64,000 bases of DNA from Pseudonocardia sp. HH130630-07 (GCF_001698125.1 NZ_CP013854.1:2604001-2668000), one strand, 5' to 3'. Numbered from the stretch's first letter, positions 8,908 through 17,603 are shown. The notes: a model not told the origin generated them from the sequence alone. Numbers and translations: made by a program.

Positions 8908-10145
8908 AGCTTCCCCAGGTTGTCGGCCACGAACTGGTACCCGATGAACAGGGTGACCAGCCACCCCGCGACCCCGGTGGCCAGCAGCCAGCGCGGGTAG
9001 CGGTACCCGCCGAGCAGGTCGCGCCGTCGCCAGGCCACCCAGAGCAGGATCGTGAAGCCGATCGGCAGGATCAGCCCGTTGAACGCTCCGGCGAAGATCA
9101 GCAGCGTCACCGGCGCGGCCCCGGCCAGCAGGAACACCGCGGTGCTCAGCACGATGAACCCGACGGTGATCAGGTTCGTGGTGCGCGCGGGGGTGGTCCG
9201 CGAGGTCAGGAACGACACCGAGGTGTAGGCGGCGCCGATCACCGAGGTGATCGCGGCGGCCCAGAGGATCAGCCCGAACAGCCGCAGGCCGACCTCGCCG
9301 GCCGCGGCCTCGAACGCCGTCGCCGTCGGGTTCTCGGATCCGGCCAGGCTCACCCCGCCGGCGACGACGCCGAGGATCGCCAGGAACAGCAGGACCCGCA
9401 TGACCGCGGTGACCACGATCCCCTGCACCGAGCTGCGGGCGACCTGCCCGGCGTGCTCCGGGCCGGACAGGCCGGAGTCGAGCATCCGGTGCGCACCGGC
9501 GTAGGTGATGTACCCGCCGACGGTCCCGCCGATCAGCGTGGTGATGACCAGCCAGCTGATCTCGTCCGGCAGCACGGTCTGGCGCAGGGCGTCCCCGACC
9601 GGCGGGTCCGACACGACCGCGACGTAGGCGGTCAGCCCGATCATCAGCACACCCAGCACGACGACGATCCGGTCCAGCGCCGCTCCGGCCCGGCGGATGG
9701 TGAAGATCGCGATCGCCAGCACCGCCGAGATCGCGCCGCCGATCGCGGTGTCCAGCCCGAACAGCGCGTTCAGCCCGAGCCCGGCCCCGGCCACGTTGGC
9801 GATGTTGAACACCAGCCCACCGACGACGACCAGCGCCGTCAGCACCCAGCCGGCGCCCGGTGCGACCCGGTTCGCCAGCTCGTGCGCGCGCATCCCGGAG
9901 ACGCCGACGACCCGCCACACGTTCATCTGGATGGCGACGTCGACGAGGATCGACACCAGGATCGCGAACGCGAACGCCGCACCGAGCTGCGCGGTGAACT
10001 GGGTGGTCTGGGTGATGAAGCCGGGGCCGATGGCGCTGGTGGCCATCAGGAACATCGCCCCGAGCAGCGCGCTGCGGGTCGATCCGGCCAGGGGACGTGC
10101 GGTGCCGCTCCTGCCGGTGTCGCTCGTGCCGGTGTCCTCGCTCAT
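8904..10145 (-). CDS. NRAMP-like transporter lacking the metal motif (YcsG type)
   Basis: A 413-residue polytopic membrane protein with about 11 hydrophobic segments and NRAMP-family fold features such as [17 protein letters not shown]. At the position of the metal-binding DPGN of TM1 it has GPGF ([19 protein letters not shown]), and no MPH motif is seen at TM6 ([14 protein letters not shown]). Canonical Mn/Fe transport is therefore unlikely. As first gene of an operon with pxpA and DUF1445, uptake of an organic acid such as 5-oxoproline is plausible (inference). ATG at 10145 has a GGAGGCGG ribosome site. It is divergent from the GntR gene. Confidence 0.8.
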   Translation of the reverse strand: MSEDTGTSDTGRSGTARPLAGSTRSALLGAMFLMATSAIGPGFITQTTQFTAQLGAAFAFAILVSILVDVAIQMNVWRVVGVSGMRAHELANRVAPGAGWVLTALVVVGGLVFNIANVAGAGLGLNALFGLDTAIGGAISAVLAIAIFTIRRAGAALDRIVVVLGVLMIGLTAYVAVVSDPPVGDALRQTVLPDEISWLVITTLIGGTVGGYITYAGAHRMLDSGLSGPEHAGQVARSSVQGIVVTAVMRVLLFLAILGVVAGGVSLAGSENPTATAFEAAAGEVGLRLFGLILWAAAITSVIGAAYTSVSFLTSRTTPARTTNLITVGFIVLSTAVFLLAGAAPVTLLIFAGAFNGLILPIGFTILLWVAWRRRDLLGGYRYPRWLLATGVAGWLVTLFIGYQFVADNLGKL

Positions 10146-10190
10146 CGCCGCCTCCGGGGCCGTCTGCGCGGTGGAACGGTCGAGTGTGTC

Positions 10191-10207
10191 GGATTGTTCA
10201 ACGATCC
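10191..10207. promoter_or_regulatory. palindromic operator between transporter and GntR genes
   Basis: GGATTGTTCAACGATCC matches its own reverse complement except at the centre and one pair of symmetric positions (GGATYGTTSAACRATCC). It sits in the 104-bp divergent intergenic region, 46 bp from the transporter start and 43 bp from the GntR start. GntR/FadR-type regulators bind short TNGTN(0-3)ACNA-like palindromes, so this is the likely binding site of the neighbouring regulator. Confidence 0.6.
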
Positions 10208-10235
10208 GGCAATCCCATCGGAGGACATTTCTCGT

Positions 10236-10241
10236 TAGGAT
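10236..10241 (+). promoter_or_regulatory. -10 element (TAGGAT), leaderless type
   Basis: TAGGAT ends 8 nt before the GTG at 10250 and supports that start for the GntR regulator. Confidence 0.45.
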
Positions 10242-10249
10242 CCGGTGTC

Positions 10250-10951
10250 GTGGCCGCCCCGAACCCCTCCGTACAGGATGCGCTGGTGTCCCTGGCCGGG
10301 TCGACGTCGATCGTCGTCCCGGCGTCGGAACGGGTCGCCGACCGGATCCGGGCCGAGGTCGCCGAGGCGCGGCTGCGGGTCGGCGCGCGACTGCCCGAGC
10401 AGGCGCTCGGTGAGGCGTTGGCCGTCTCCCGGAACACCCTGCGCGAGGCGCTGTCCCAGCTGGTGGCCGAGCGGGTGCTGGTCCGGGTCCCGAACCGCGG
10501 GGTGTTCGTCGCCCGGCCGGAGATCGACGACGTCCGCGACGTCTACGCGGCCCGGCTGGTGATCGAGCCGGGCGCCGTCCGGTACGGGGCGCTGGCCGCC
10601 GACCCGGCCGCGCTCGCCGCCGTCCGCGCGGCCTACGAGGAGGGCCGGGCCGCCGCGGGCACCGGGGACTGGACCGGGGTCGCCGCTGCGAACCAGCACT
10701 TCCACCGCGAGATCGTGGCGCTGGCGGGGAGCCCGCGCCTGGAGCGGGAGATGGGCCGGCTGCTGGCCGAGATGCGCCTGGTGTTCCAGCGGATGCTGCA
10801 GGTGCGCGAGTTCCACGAGCCGTACCTGGCCCGCAACGGCGAGATCGCCGAGCTGCTCGGTGCCGGGCGGACCGAGCGCGCCGCCGATGAGCTGGCCCGG
10901 TACCTGGCCACCGCCCGCGACCAGTTGCTGGACGCCTACGCCCTGCTGTGA
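10250..10951 (+). CDS. GntR-family transcriptional regulator (FCD/FadR subfamily)
   Basis: A 233-residue regulator. The winged-helix N-terminal domain shows VADRIRAEVAEARLRVGARLPEQALGEALAVSRNTLREALSQL-type sequence with the recognition helix SRNTLREAL, then a wing (VRVPNRGVFVARP). The C-terminal FCD ligand domain follows, with ARLVIEPGAVRYGA and the metal-site His in NQHFHREIVALAG. It is divergent from the transporter-pxpA operon, with a palindrome between them, so it probably controls that operon in response to a small acid (inference). In B. subtilis the comparable cluster carries kipR, an IclR-type regulator, so this is a different regulator in the same place. Confidence 0.88.
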   Translation: MAAPNPSVQDALVSLAGSTSIVVPASERVADRIRAEVAEARLRVGARLPEQALGEALAVSRNTLREALSQLVAERVLVRVPNRGVFVARPEIDDVRDVYAARLVIEPGAVRYGALAADPAALAAVRAAYEEGRAAAGTGDWTGVAAANQHFHREIVALAGSPRLEREMGRLLAEMRLVFQRMLQVREFHEPYLARNGEIAELLGAGRTERAADELARYLATARDQLLDAYALL

Positions 10952-11021
10952 CCGGGTGCCGCCGGGCTTTCCCGAGCCGCGGTGCGGCAGGCGATCGCCG
11001 TTTACCGGTGATCGGATCCTC

Positions 11022-11059
11022 GGCTGCGTCCGGTGCCACCTGCGGCACCGGACGCAGCC
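11022..11059. terminator. strong bidirectional hairpin terminator
   Basis: Perfect 16-bp stem (GGCTGCGTCCGGTGCC) with a 6-nt loop, extended outward by a further imperfect arm (about 11012-11069). It lies between the convergent GntR and AviRa-like genes. There is no T-tract, as is common in GC-rich actinomycetes. Confidence 0.7.
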
Positions 11060-11072
11060 AGGAACCCGATCG

Positions 11073-11867
11073 TCACGGTGACCCGAGCTCCCCGGCGCGG
11101 ACCAGCACGGCAGCGCGCCGCCCGATCCGCACGCGTTCCAGGCTCCGGGTCCCCGGTGGCAGCGGCACGGTGCGCCCGGCACCGACGGCGACGATCACCG
11201 TGTCCGGCCGCACGACCCCGGCGACCGCCGAGAGGAACCGCGCCGCCGGCCCCGGGGTGCCGTCCGCCGCGTCCCGGGTGCCGCCGGTGCCACGTCCCGC
11301 CCCCGCCCCCGCCCCCGCGCCCGGGGCCGGCGGGAGCCCGGACCAGGTCGTCTGGCGGTCGTGCGGCAGGTCGGCGAGCACCATGTCCGGCACCGCGCCA
11401 CCGAGTGCGGCCCGCACCGCGGCCGGGTCCCCGGCGTCGGCCACCCCGACCGACCACTCCGGCCGGCTCCGCGGGACCAGCGCGCGGACGGCGGCCGCGG
11501 CCCCGGCGTAGGCGTCCTTGCCGTGCCGTGCGGCGAGTTCTTCCAGCTCGTCGGCGCGGGTGGCGAGCCCGCCGGGACCGAGCAGGCCCAGGTTGCGCCG
11601 GGCCAGGTCCAGTGGCCGGGGATCGGCGTCGCTGCCGGCCAGCCGGTGCACCCCGGCGCACAGCAGGCCCAGCACGGCCAGGGTGCCACCGGCCCCGCAG
11701 CACGGGTCCCAGACGGTGAGCGTCCCGCGGGCCCCCGGCACGTGCTCGCGGGCCCGGCCGAACAGCTCGACCGTCAGCCGGACCGGCAGGGTCGGGCGCC
11801 CGGGGGCCGAGGCCAGTGCCGCGTCGAGCGCCGCGTGGTTCGCGGCCGGGGCGTGGCGGTACTGCAC
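11073..11867 (-). CDS. AviRa-like rRNA methyltransferase
   Basis: A 264-residue Rossmann methyltransferase. Its start, MQYRHAPAANHAALDAALAS followed by APGRPTLPVRLTVELFGRA, and the SAM motif VWDPCCGAGGTLAVLGLL with SDADPRPLDLARRNLGLL, match the AviRa family. AviRa methylates 23S rRNA G2535 (E. coli numbering) and gives avilamycin resistance in Streptomyces viridochromogenes. The second catalytic-region motif is MVLADLPHDRQTTW. A Gly/Ala/Pro-rich insert follows it (about residues 178-205). No antibiotic gene cluster is visible nearby, so either a resistance gene or a housekeeping rRNA modifier is possible. Family assignment is from motif memory. Confidence 0.65.
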   Translation of the reverse strand: MQYRHAPAANHAALDAALASAPGRPTLPVRLTVELFGRAREHVPGARGTLTVWDPCCGAGGTLAVLGLLCAGVHRLAGSDADPRPLDLARRNLGLLGPGGLATRADELEELAARHGKDAYAGAAAAVRALVPRSRPEWSVGVADAGDPAAVRAALGGAVPDMVLADLPHDRQTTWSGLPPAPGAGAGAGAGRGTGGTRDAADGTPGPAARFLSAVAGVVRPDTVIVAVGAGRTVPLPPGTRSLERVRIGRRAAVLVRAGELGSP

Positions 11868-11888
11868 CGGGGCAGTGTCCCCCGCGGC

Positions 11889-12104
11889 CTACGGCTCCCG
11901 GTCCCGGAGGTAGCGGTGCAGGAAGAACACCAGAACCCCGAGCGCCATGGCCACGAGCAGGAACACGCCCAGGATCCGGGCCCCGCCCGGCGAGGAGATC
12001 AGCCCGATCGGTGCGGTCAGTGCCAGCGCCGAGATCAGCAGCAGGGCGATCACCCGCCGGGCGGCGGGCCGCGCCGGGGCCGGGGTGTGCTGTTCGTTCT
12101 CCAT
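11889..12104 (-). CDS. small membrane protein, two helices
   Basis: A 71-residue protein with a short charged N-terminus (MENEQHTPAPARPAARR), two hydrophobic helices (VIALLLISALALTAPIGLI and ILGVFLLVAMALGVLVFFL) and a basic C-terminus. The frame uses codons like its neighbours and has a TATGAA hexamer 6 nt before the ATG. No family is recognised. It ends 22 nt before the AviRa-like gene start, so the two may be co-transcribed. Confidence 0.6.
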   Translation of the reverse strand: MENEQHTPAPARPAARRVIALLLISALALTAPIGLISSPGGARILGVFLLVAMALGVLVFFLHRYLRDREP

Positions 12105-12134
12105 GCCCGGTTCATACCCTTTCCGGGCCGTACG

Positions 12135-14897
12135 TCAACCCGTGTTCTTCATCCCGGCCGCGATGCCGTTGATGGTCAGCAGCAGGGCCCGCTCCAGGTC
12201 CGGGTCCGGCTGCTCGCCGGCGGCCCGGCGCTGGGCCAGCAGCTCGACCTGCAGGTGGTGCAGCGGCTCGAGGTAGGAGTTGCGCACCGCCAGCGTGTTG
12301 CGCAGCACCGGGTGCCCGGCGAGCAGCTGGGACTCACCGGTCACGGCGAGCAGCTCCGAGCGGGTGCGCTCGTGCTCCTCGCGGATCCGCTCGAACAGGT
12401 GCTGCTGGTCGGGCTCGACGAGGTTCGCGACGTAGCTCGAGGCGATCCGCAGGTCCGTCTTCGCCAGCGTCATCTCGACGTTGCCGATCAGGTTCCGGAA
12501 GAACGCCCACTGCCGCATCGCGGCGAGGTCCTCGCCGTAGCCCGCCTCGCGCGCGGCGCGCAGCCCGGAGCCCAGGCCGTACCAGCCGGGCACGACCATC
12601 CGGGTCTGCGTCCAGCCGAACACCCAGGGGATCGCGCGCAGGTCGTCGAGGGTCGGCGTGCCCTGCCCGGGCCGCTTCGACGGGCGCGAGCCGACGTTGA
12701 GCCGGCCCAGCTCCTCGACCGGGGTGGCCGCGGTGAAGAACCCGGGCAGGCCGGGGTCGGAGACCAGCTCGCGATAGGTGTCGGTGGCCGCGGTCGCGAC
12801 GCACTCCATCACCTCGTCCCAGCGGGCCAGGGTGTCCTCCGGCCAGCGCGACGCCTGGTGCAGCAGCGACGCGTCGAGCATCGACGCCAGCAGGATCTCC
12901 AGGTTGTCGTGGGCCAGGCTGGGCAGCGAGTACTTGTCGGAGATGACCTCGCCCTGCTCGGTGAGCTTCATCGTCCCGTCCACGGACCCGAACGGCGCGG
13001 ACGCGATCGCCTCGCCGGCCGGACCGCCGCCGCGCCCGACCGAGCCGCCCCGGCCGTGGAACAGCCGCAGGGTCACCCCGTGCGCGGCGGCGACGTCGCG
13101 CAGCTGGCGCTGGGCCCGGTGGATCTGCCACTGCGAGGCCGTGATCCCGGCGCCCTTGTTGGAGTCGGAGTACCCCAGCATGATCTCCTGCAGGTCGCCC
13201 CGGTTGCGGACCTGGCGGCGGTACCCCGGGTCGGCGAGCAGGCCCTCCAGCAGCTCCCCGGCGCGAGACAGCTCCTCGACCGTCTCGAACAGCGGGACGA
13301 GATCGATCGACGAGCGCGGGTTCTCGCCCTCGATCTCGACCATGTACGCCTCGCGCGCCAGCACCGCGACGGCGAGCAGGTCGTCGACGTCCCGGGCCAT
13401 GGAGACGATGTAGGTCCGGACGACGTCCGGCCCGAACTCGTGCTGCAGCGCGTGCACGGTGTCGAAGATGTCGAGCACCGGCGCGGCGGCCTCCGGGACC
13501 CCGTAGTGCCGGCGTAGCAGCGGGCGCTTGCCGCGCAGCTCGGCGGACAGCAGCTCGCGGCGCTCGTCGCGGGTCAGCTCGGCGTAGGGCTTCGCCAGCT
13601 CGCCGAGCTCGTCGAAGATCGCCCCGAGCGCGTCGTGGTGGGACTGCGAGTGCTCCCGGACGTCCAGCTCCACCAGGTGCAGCCCGAGCGCGCGGGCCGA
13701 GCGGACCGCCCTGGCCAGCGTGCCGCCGGCGATCCGGGCGCCGTGGTGCTCGCGCAGCGAGCGGTCGACGACGAGCAGGTCCTCCAGGTAGCCGGCGCTG
13801 CCGAGGTAGTCCCGGCCCGGCTCGTGCGGCGACCCGCCGGCGATCCGCCGCCGGGTGTTCTCCAGTCGCGCCGCCACGTAGGACAGCTTCAGCCGGTACG
13901 GCTCGTGCGCGTTGAGCCGGATGTAGCGGTCGTGCACCGCGGGCAGTGCCCTGCGGTCCCGGGCCAGCGAGCCGCGCAGCTCCTCGGACACGCCCATCAC
14001 CCGGGTGGAGATCGACAGCTCCAGCACGAGCTGCTCGACCAGGGTCGCGTGGATCCGGATCGCCCGGTCCGCGTTGAGCTCCAGGACCTCCCGGGTGACG
14101 TTCGGGTTGCCGTCCCGGTCCCCGCCCACCCAGGAGCCCAGCACCAGCGGACGGGCGTCGGCGGGCAGCTCGCAGCCGGCGTCCGCGGCCTCGCGGGCGA
14201 ACTCGTCGAGCAGGTCCGGCACGGTGCGCTCGCCGAGCCGGGCGGCGAACCAGGCGATGTTGCGCGCCTCGTCGATCACCATCGGCTTGCCGGGTCGGAT
14301 GTCGTCGGTCTGCCAGAGCAGGTCGACGAGCGCGGCGACCTCGGAGTCCGGTGCCTCGCGCTCCAGCGACTCGACGACCCGGCGCAGGATGGCGAGCACC
14401 GACTGCCGGGACGACTCGGTCGGGTGCGCGGTGAAGACCGGCCGCAGCTGGGCGCGGGAGAGCACCTCGGTCAGCTCGTCCGGGTCGGCCTCGGCGGCCA
14501 GCCGGCGGAGCACGGTGCGCAGCGGACGGGCGTCGGCCGGGCGCAGCGCCCGCAGCTCGCGCGAGCGGTGCAGCTGCTCGGCGACGTTGGCCAGCTGGAA
14601 GTACTGGGAGAACGCCCGCGCCAGCAGCACCGAGGTGCCGGTGTCGATGCCGTCGAGCAGCGCCGCGACGGCGTCCGGGCCGGCCTGGCCGCGGGCGGAG
14701 TCGCGGGCCGCCTGGCGGACCTTCTCCACCAGCGCCAGCACCTCGGGCCCGGCCTCGTCGGACAGCGTCTGCCCGAGCATCGTCGACAGCCGCCGGATGT
14801 CGGCGCGCAGCGCCTGGTGCTCGGACTCGCTGACCACTCCGGAGTGCGCCGACAGCGAGTCGGGCGCCAGCTCGGTGCCGGAGGTGGTGCCGTTCAT
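12135..14897 (-). CDS. ppc: phosphoenolpyruvate carboxylase
   Basis: Carboxylates PEP to oxaloacetate, the main anaplerotic step. The 920-residue form starts just before the conserved LRADIRRLSTMLGQTL. Catalytic motifs are PVFTAHPTESSRQS (His), LFHGRGGSVGRGGGP (Arg/His loop), SRPSKRPGQGTPTLDDLRAI, FGWTQTRMVVPGWYGLG, and the usual C-terminus LLTINGIAAGMKNTG. All looks intact. An upstream in-frame ATG at 14987 would add 30 charged, low-complexity residues; 14897 gives a length closer to the corynebacterial enzyme (919 residues). The gene is divergent from the GH42 gene. Confidence 0.95.
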   Translation of the reverse strand: MNGTTSGTELAPDSLSAHSGVVSESEHQALRADIRRLSTMLGQTLSDEAGPEVLALVEKVRQAARDSARGQAGPDAVAALLDGIDTGTSVLLARAFSQYFQLANVAEQLHRSRELRALRPADARPLRTVLRRLAAEADPDELTEVLSRAQLRPVFTAHPTESSRQSVLAILRRVVESLEREAPDSEVAALVDLLWQTDDIRPGKPMVIDEARNIAWFAARLGERTVPDLLDEFAREAADAGCELPADARPLVLGSWVGGDRDGNPNVTREVLELNADRAIRIHATLVEQLVLELSISTRVMGVSEELRGSLARDRRALPAVHDRYIRLNAHEPYRLKLSYVAARLENTRRRIAGGSPHEPGRDYLGSAGYLEDLLVVDRSLREHHGARIAGGTLARAVRSARALGLHLVELDVREHSQSHHDALGAIFDELGELAKPYAELTRDERRELLSAELRGKRPLLRRHYGVPEAAAPVLDIFDTVHALQHEFGPDVVRTYIVSMARDVDDLLAVAVLAREAYMVEIEGENPRSSIDLVPLFETVEELSRAGELLEGLLADPGYRRQVRNRGDLQEIMLGYSDSNKGAGITASQWQIHRAQRQLRDVAAAHGVTLRLFHGRGGSVGRGGGPAGEAIASAPFGSVDGTMKLTEQGEVISDKYSLPSLAHDNLEILLASMLDASLLHQASRWPEDTLARWDEVMECVATAATDTYRELVSDPGLPGFFTAATPVEELGRLNVGSRPSKRPGQGTPTLDDLRAIPWVFGWTQTRMVVPGWYGLGSGLRAAREAGYGEDLAAMRQWAFFRNLIGNVEMTLAKTDLRIASSYVANLVEPDQQHLFERIREEHERTRSELLAVTGESQLLAGHPVLRNTLAVRNSYLEPLHHLQVELLAQRRAAGEQPDPDLERALLLTINGIAAGMKNTG

Positions 14898-15072
14898 GGT
14901 CCGGGTCACGCGTGGACTCCGTTCCTCCGCGTACGGACGCGGGTCGTCGGGGTCGCTCGCGTCGTCGGGAACGGGGTCGGCGCGCATCGTCTCCCGTGAT
15001 GACGGGTTCCTGCCATCCCTGGCGGGACGCCGTTACCTCGGCGTAACACGCGTCCGGCACCGTACACCCTGA

Positions 15073-15102
15073 GAACAGGTTCGCGCACAATCGAACAGGT
15101 TC
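15073..15102. promoter_or_regulatory. paired operator GAACAGGTTC upstream of GH42 gene
   Basis: GAACAGGTTC occurs at 15073-15082 and again at 15093-15102, exactly 20 bp apart (about two helical turns), each nearly self-complementary (GAAC..GTTC). A further GAAC follows at 15107. The pair ends 28 bp before the GH42 start and lies within the ppc/GH42 divergent region. A two-site repressor is likely. No regulator gene is next to it. Confidence 0.5.
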
Positions 15103-15130
15103 ACACGAACTCGGACGTCGAAGGAGCGCC

Positions 15131-17179
15131 ATGTCCCGCTGGCTCCGCCGCACCCCCGGCGCCACCCGTCCCCGGATCGAGTTCGGGGCCGACTACAACC
15201 CCGAGCAGTGGCCGCGCGAGGTGTGGGCCGAGGACGTCGCGCTGATGCGGGAGGCGGGGGTGACGGTCGCGACCGTCGGCGTCTTCTCCTGGGCCCGGCT
15301 GCAGCCCGCGCCGGAGCGCTGGGACCTCGGCTGGCTGGACGAGGTGCTGGACCTGCTGCACGACGGCGGCATCGCCGTCGACCTGGCCACCGCGACGGCG
15401 TCCCCACCGCCGTGGCTGCACCACCTGCACCCGGAGATCCTCCCGGTCGACGCCGACGGCCGGACGGTCTGGCCGGGCGGGCGCCAGCACTACCGGCCGA
15501 CCTCGCCGGTGTTCCGCCGGTACGCACTCGAGCTCGTCGAGCGGATGGCGCGCCGGTACGGCGGGCACCCGGCGCTGGCCGCCTGGCACGTCTCGAACGA
15601 GCTGGGCTGCCACAACGTCGCCGACCACTCGCCGGACGCGGAGCGGGCGTTCCGGGACTGGCTGGCGCACCGCTACGGCGACCTCGACGCCCTCAACCGG
15701 GCCTGGGGGACGTCGTTCTGGTCGCAGCACTACGGCGACTGGTCCGAGATCCGCACCCCGCGCCGGGTCGGCCCCGGCACCTTCCCGAACCCGACCCAGC
15801 AGCTCGACTTCGCCCGCTTCGGCTCCGACGCGCTGCGCGCCGAGACGGCCGTGCTGCGGGAGCTGACCCCGGACGTCCCGGTCACCACGAACTTCATGGT
15901 CATGGGCGAGACGAGCGGGATGGACTACGCGAGCTGGACCGACGAGATCGACATCGTCGCCAACGACCACTACGTGTTCCCCGGCCCGCACGCCCGCGAC
16001 GAGCTGTCGTTCTCGGCCAACCTCACCGGCAACCTCGCCGGCGGCGCACCGTGGTGGCTGATGGAGCACTCGACGTCGGCGGTGAACTGGCAGCCGGTGA
16101 ACCGCGCCAAGCGCCCGGGCCGGCTCGCCGGTGACTCGCTCACCCATCTCGCGCACGGCGCCGACGCCGTCTGCTACTTCCAGTGGCGCCAGTCCGTTGC
16201 CGGAGCCGAGAAGTTCCACTCCGCGATGCTCCCGCACGCCGGTGCGGACTCCGCGGTGTTCCGGGCGGTCACCGGGCTCGGTGCGACGCTGGCCGGGCTG
16301 GCCCCGGTGGCCGGTGCCCGCCGGGTGCCGGCCCGGGCGGCGATCCTGTGGGACTGGCCGTCGTGGTGGGCGGCCGAGCAGCCGTTCACGCCCAGCACCG
16401 AGCTGCGCTACAAGGCCGAGGCGTTCGGCTGGTACCGGGCGTTCGCCGACGCCGGGGTGCGCGTCGACGTCGTCCCGGCCGGGGCCGGCCTCGCCGGGTA
16501 CGAGCTGGTCGTGGCCCCGGTCCTGCACGTGCTCGGCCCGGAGCGGGCGGCGGAGCTGAGCGCGTTCGTCGACGGCGGCGGGCACCTGGTCGCGACCTAC
16601 TTCTCCGGCATCGTCGACGACGACGCGCACGCGGTGCCCGGCGGTTACCCGGGCGCGCTGCGCGACCTGCTGGGGGTCCGGGTCGAGGAGTTCGCGCCGC
16701 TGGACCCGGGGGCGACCGTGCTGCTCGACGACGGCTCGACCGGTGACCTGTGGAGCGAACCGGTGCAGCTGGTGGACCCGGCGGTCGAGGTGCTGGCCCG
16801 CTACACCGGCGGCGGCACCGATCCGGGGGCGCCGGACCTGGCCGGGTCGCCCGCGGTCACCCGGCGCCCGGTCGGGACGGGATCGGCGTCCTACGTCTCG
16901 ACCCGGCTCGCCGACCGGGCCCCGCTGCTGGGCCGGCTGCTGCGGCGCGCCGGGATCGCCCCGGAGCTCCCCGGCGAGCTGTGCGGCCGGGTCGAGCTGG
17001 TCCGCCGGGAGGGGTTCCGGTTCCTGGTGAACCGCGGCGACACCCCGGTGGACCTGGCCCCGCTCGGCGAGATCGGCTCCCTGGCCGGTCTGCCGACCGG
17101 CGTCCTGCCGCCGCACGGGGTCACGGTGCTGACCGACGTGCCCGGCGACGCCGTCACGAGGTCATCTGCTCCTCGATGA
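15131..17179 (+). CDS. beta-galactosidase, glycoside hydrolase family 42
   Basis: Hydrolyses terminal beta-galactosides in the cytoplasm. The 682-residue protein has the GH42 TIM barrel (FGADYNPEQWPREVWAEDVALM, FSWARLQP, TATASPPPWL, YRPTSPVFRRY), the acid/base Glu157 in WHVSNELGCHN and the nucleophile Glu312 in WWLMEHSTSAVNWQ. These positions agree with characterised GH42 enzymes. The trimerisation and C-terminal beta domains follow. No signal peptide is seen. A clear ribosome site (GAAGGAG) precedes the ATG. Its 3' end overlaps the convergent EIIA gene by 26 bp. Confidence 0.93.
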   Translation: MSRWLRRTPGATRPRIEFGADYNPEQWPREVWAEDVALMREAGVTVATVGVFSWARLQPAPERWDLGWLDEVLDLLHDGGIAVDLATATASPPPWLHHLHPEILPVDADGRTVWPGGRQHYRPTSPVFRRYALELVERMARRYGGHPALAAWHVSNELGCHNVADHSPDAERAFRDWLAHRYGDLDALNRAWGTSFWSQHYGDWSEIRTPRRVGPGTFPNPTQQLDFARFGSDALRAETAVLRELTPDVPVTTNFMVMGETSGMDYASWTDEIDIVANDHYVFPGPHARDELSFSANLTGNLAGGAPWWLMEHSTSAVNWQPVNRAKRPGRLAGDSLTHLAHGADAVCYFQWRQSVAGAEKFHSAMLPHAGADSAVFRAVTGLGATLAGLAPVAGARRVPARAAILWDWPSWWAAEQPFTPSTELRYKAEAFGWYRAFADAGVRVDVVPAGAGLAGYELVVAPVLHVLGPERAAELSAFVDGGGHLVATYFSGIVDDDAHAVPGGYPGALRDLLGVRVEEFAPLDPGATVLLDDGSTGDLWSEPVQLVDPAVEVLARYTGGGTDPGAPDLAGSPAVTRRPVGTGSASYVSTRLADRAPLLGRLLRRAGIAPELPGELCGRVELVRREGFRFLVNRGDTPVDLAPLGEIGSLAGLPTGVLPPHGVTVLTDVPGDAVTRSSAPR

Positions 17180-17603
17180 AGGTCGCCGCCGCGGCGGGGG
17201 CGGTCGCCTCGCGGAGCGTGCTGGTGAACGAGGCCCGGACCAGCCGCCGGGCCAGTGCCGCGAGCACGCCGAGGTGGTCGGGGTCCCCCTCCGCCGGGAC
17301 GGCGAGCAGGAACACCAGGTCGGCGGGGCCGTCCTCGGCACCGAAGTCGATGCCCGACGCGCTGCGGCCGAACGCCAGGCTCGCGGTGGTCACGGTCGCC
17401 GAGCGGCAGTGCGGGATGCCGATGCCGCCCTCCAGGCCGGTCGGCATCCGGACCTCGCGGGCCTCGACGTCGGCCAGGAAGCGGTCCAGGTCGGTGACCC
17501 GGCCGGCGTCGGCGAGGCGCCGGGCGAGCGCCGCGACGGCGGTCCTGCGGTCCGCCGACGGCACGTCGAGGTCGACCAGCTCGGTGGTGATCAGTGCGGG
17601 CAT
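17154..17603 (-). CDS. PTS EIIA component, fructose/mannitol type
   Basis: A 149-residue single-domain EIIA(Fru) protein that accepts phosphate from HPr. The active His lies in GIGIPHCRSATV; FLLAVPAEGDPDHLGVLAALARRLV is the other family signature. No EIIB, EIIC, HPr or EI gene occurs in the window, so this is a lone EIIA. It may serve a transporter encoded elsewhere or act as a nitrogen/carbon regulator like PtsN (inference). The ATG at 17603 was chosen because the conserved domain begins there; longer frames upstream are low-complexity. Confidence 0.85.
   Translation of the reverse strand: MPALITTELVDLDVPSADRRTAVAALARRLADAGRVTDLDRFLADVEAREVRMPTGLEGGIGIPHCRSATVTTASLAFGRSASGIDFGAEDGPADLVFLLAVPAEGDPDHLGVLAALARRLVRASFTSTLREATAPAAAATFIEEQMTS

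Noticed and set aside
8904-10145. Calling the transporter MntH (manganese)
   Set aside because: The DPGN and MPH metal motifs are absent; only the NRAMP-like fold is supported.
14898-14987. ATG at 14987 as ppc start
   Set aside because: Adds 30 charged residues without conservation; kept only as an alternative to 14897.
15073-15102. LexA (SOS) box upstream of the GH42 gene
   Set aside because: Actinobacterial LexA boxes have TCGAAC and GTTCGA separated by four bases; here the half sites are separated by two and the outer bases differ.
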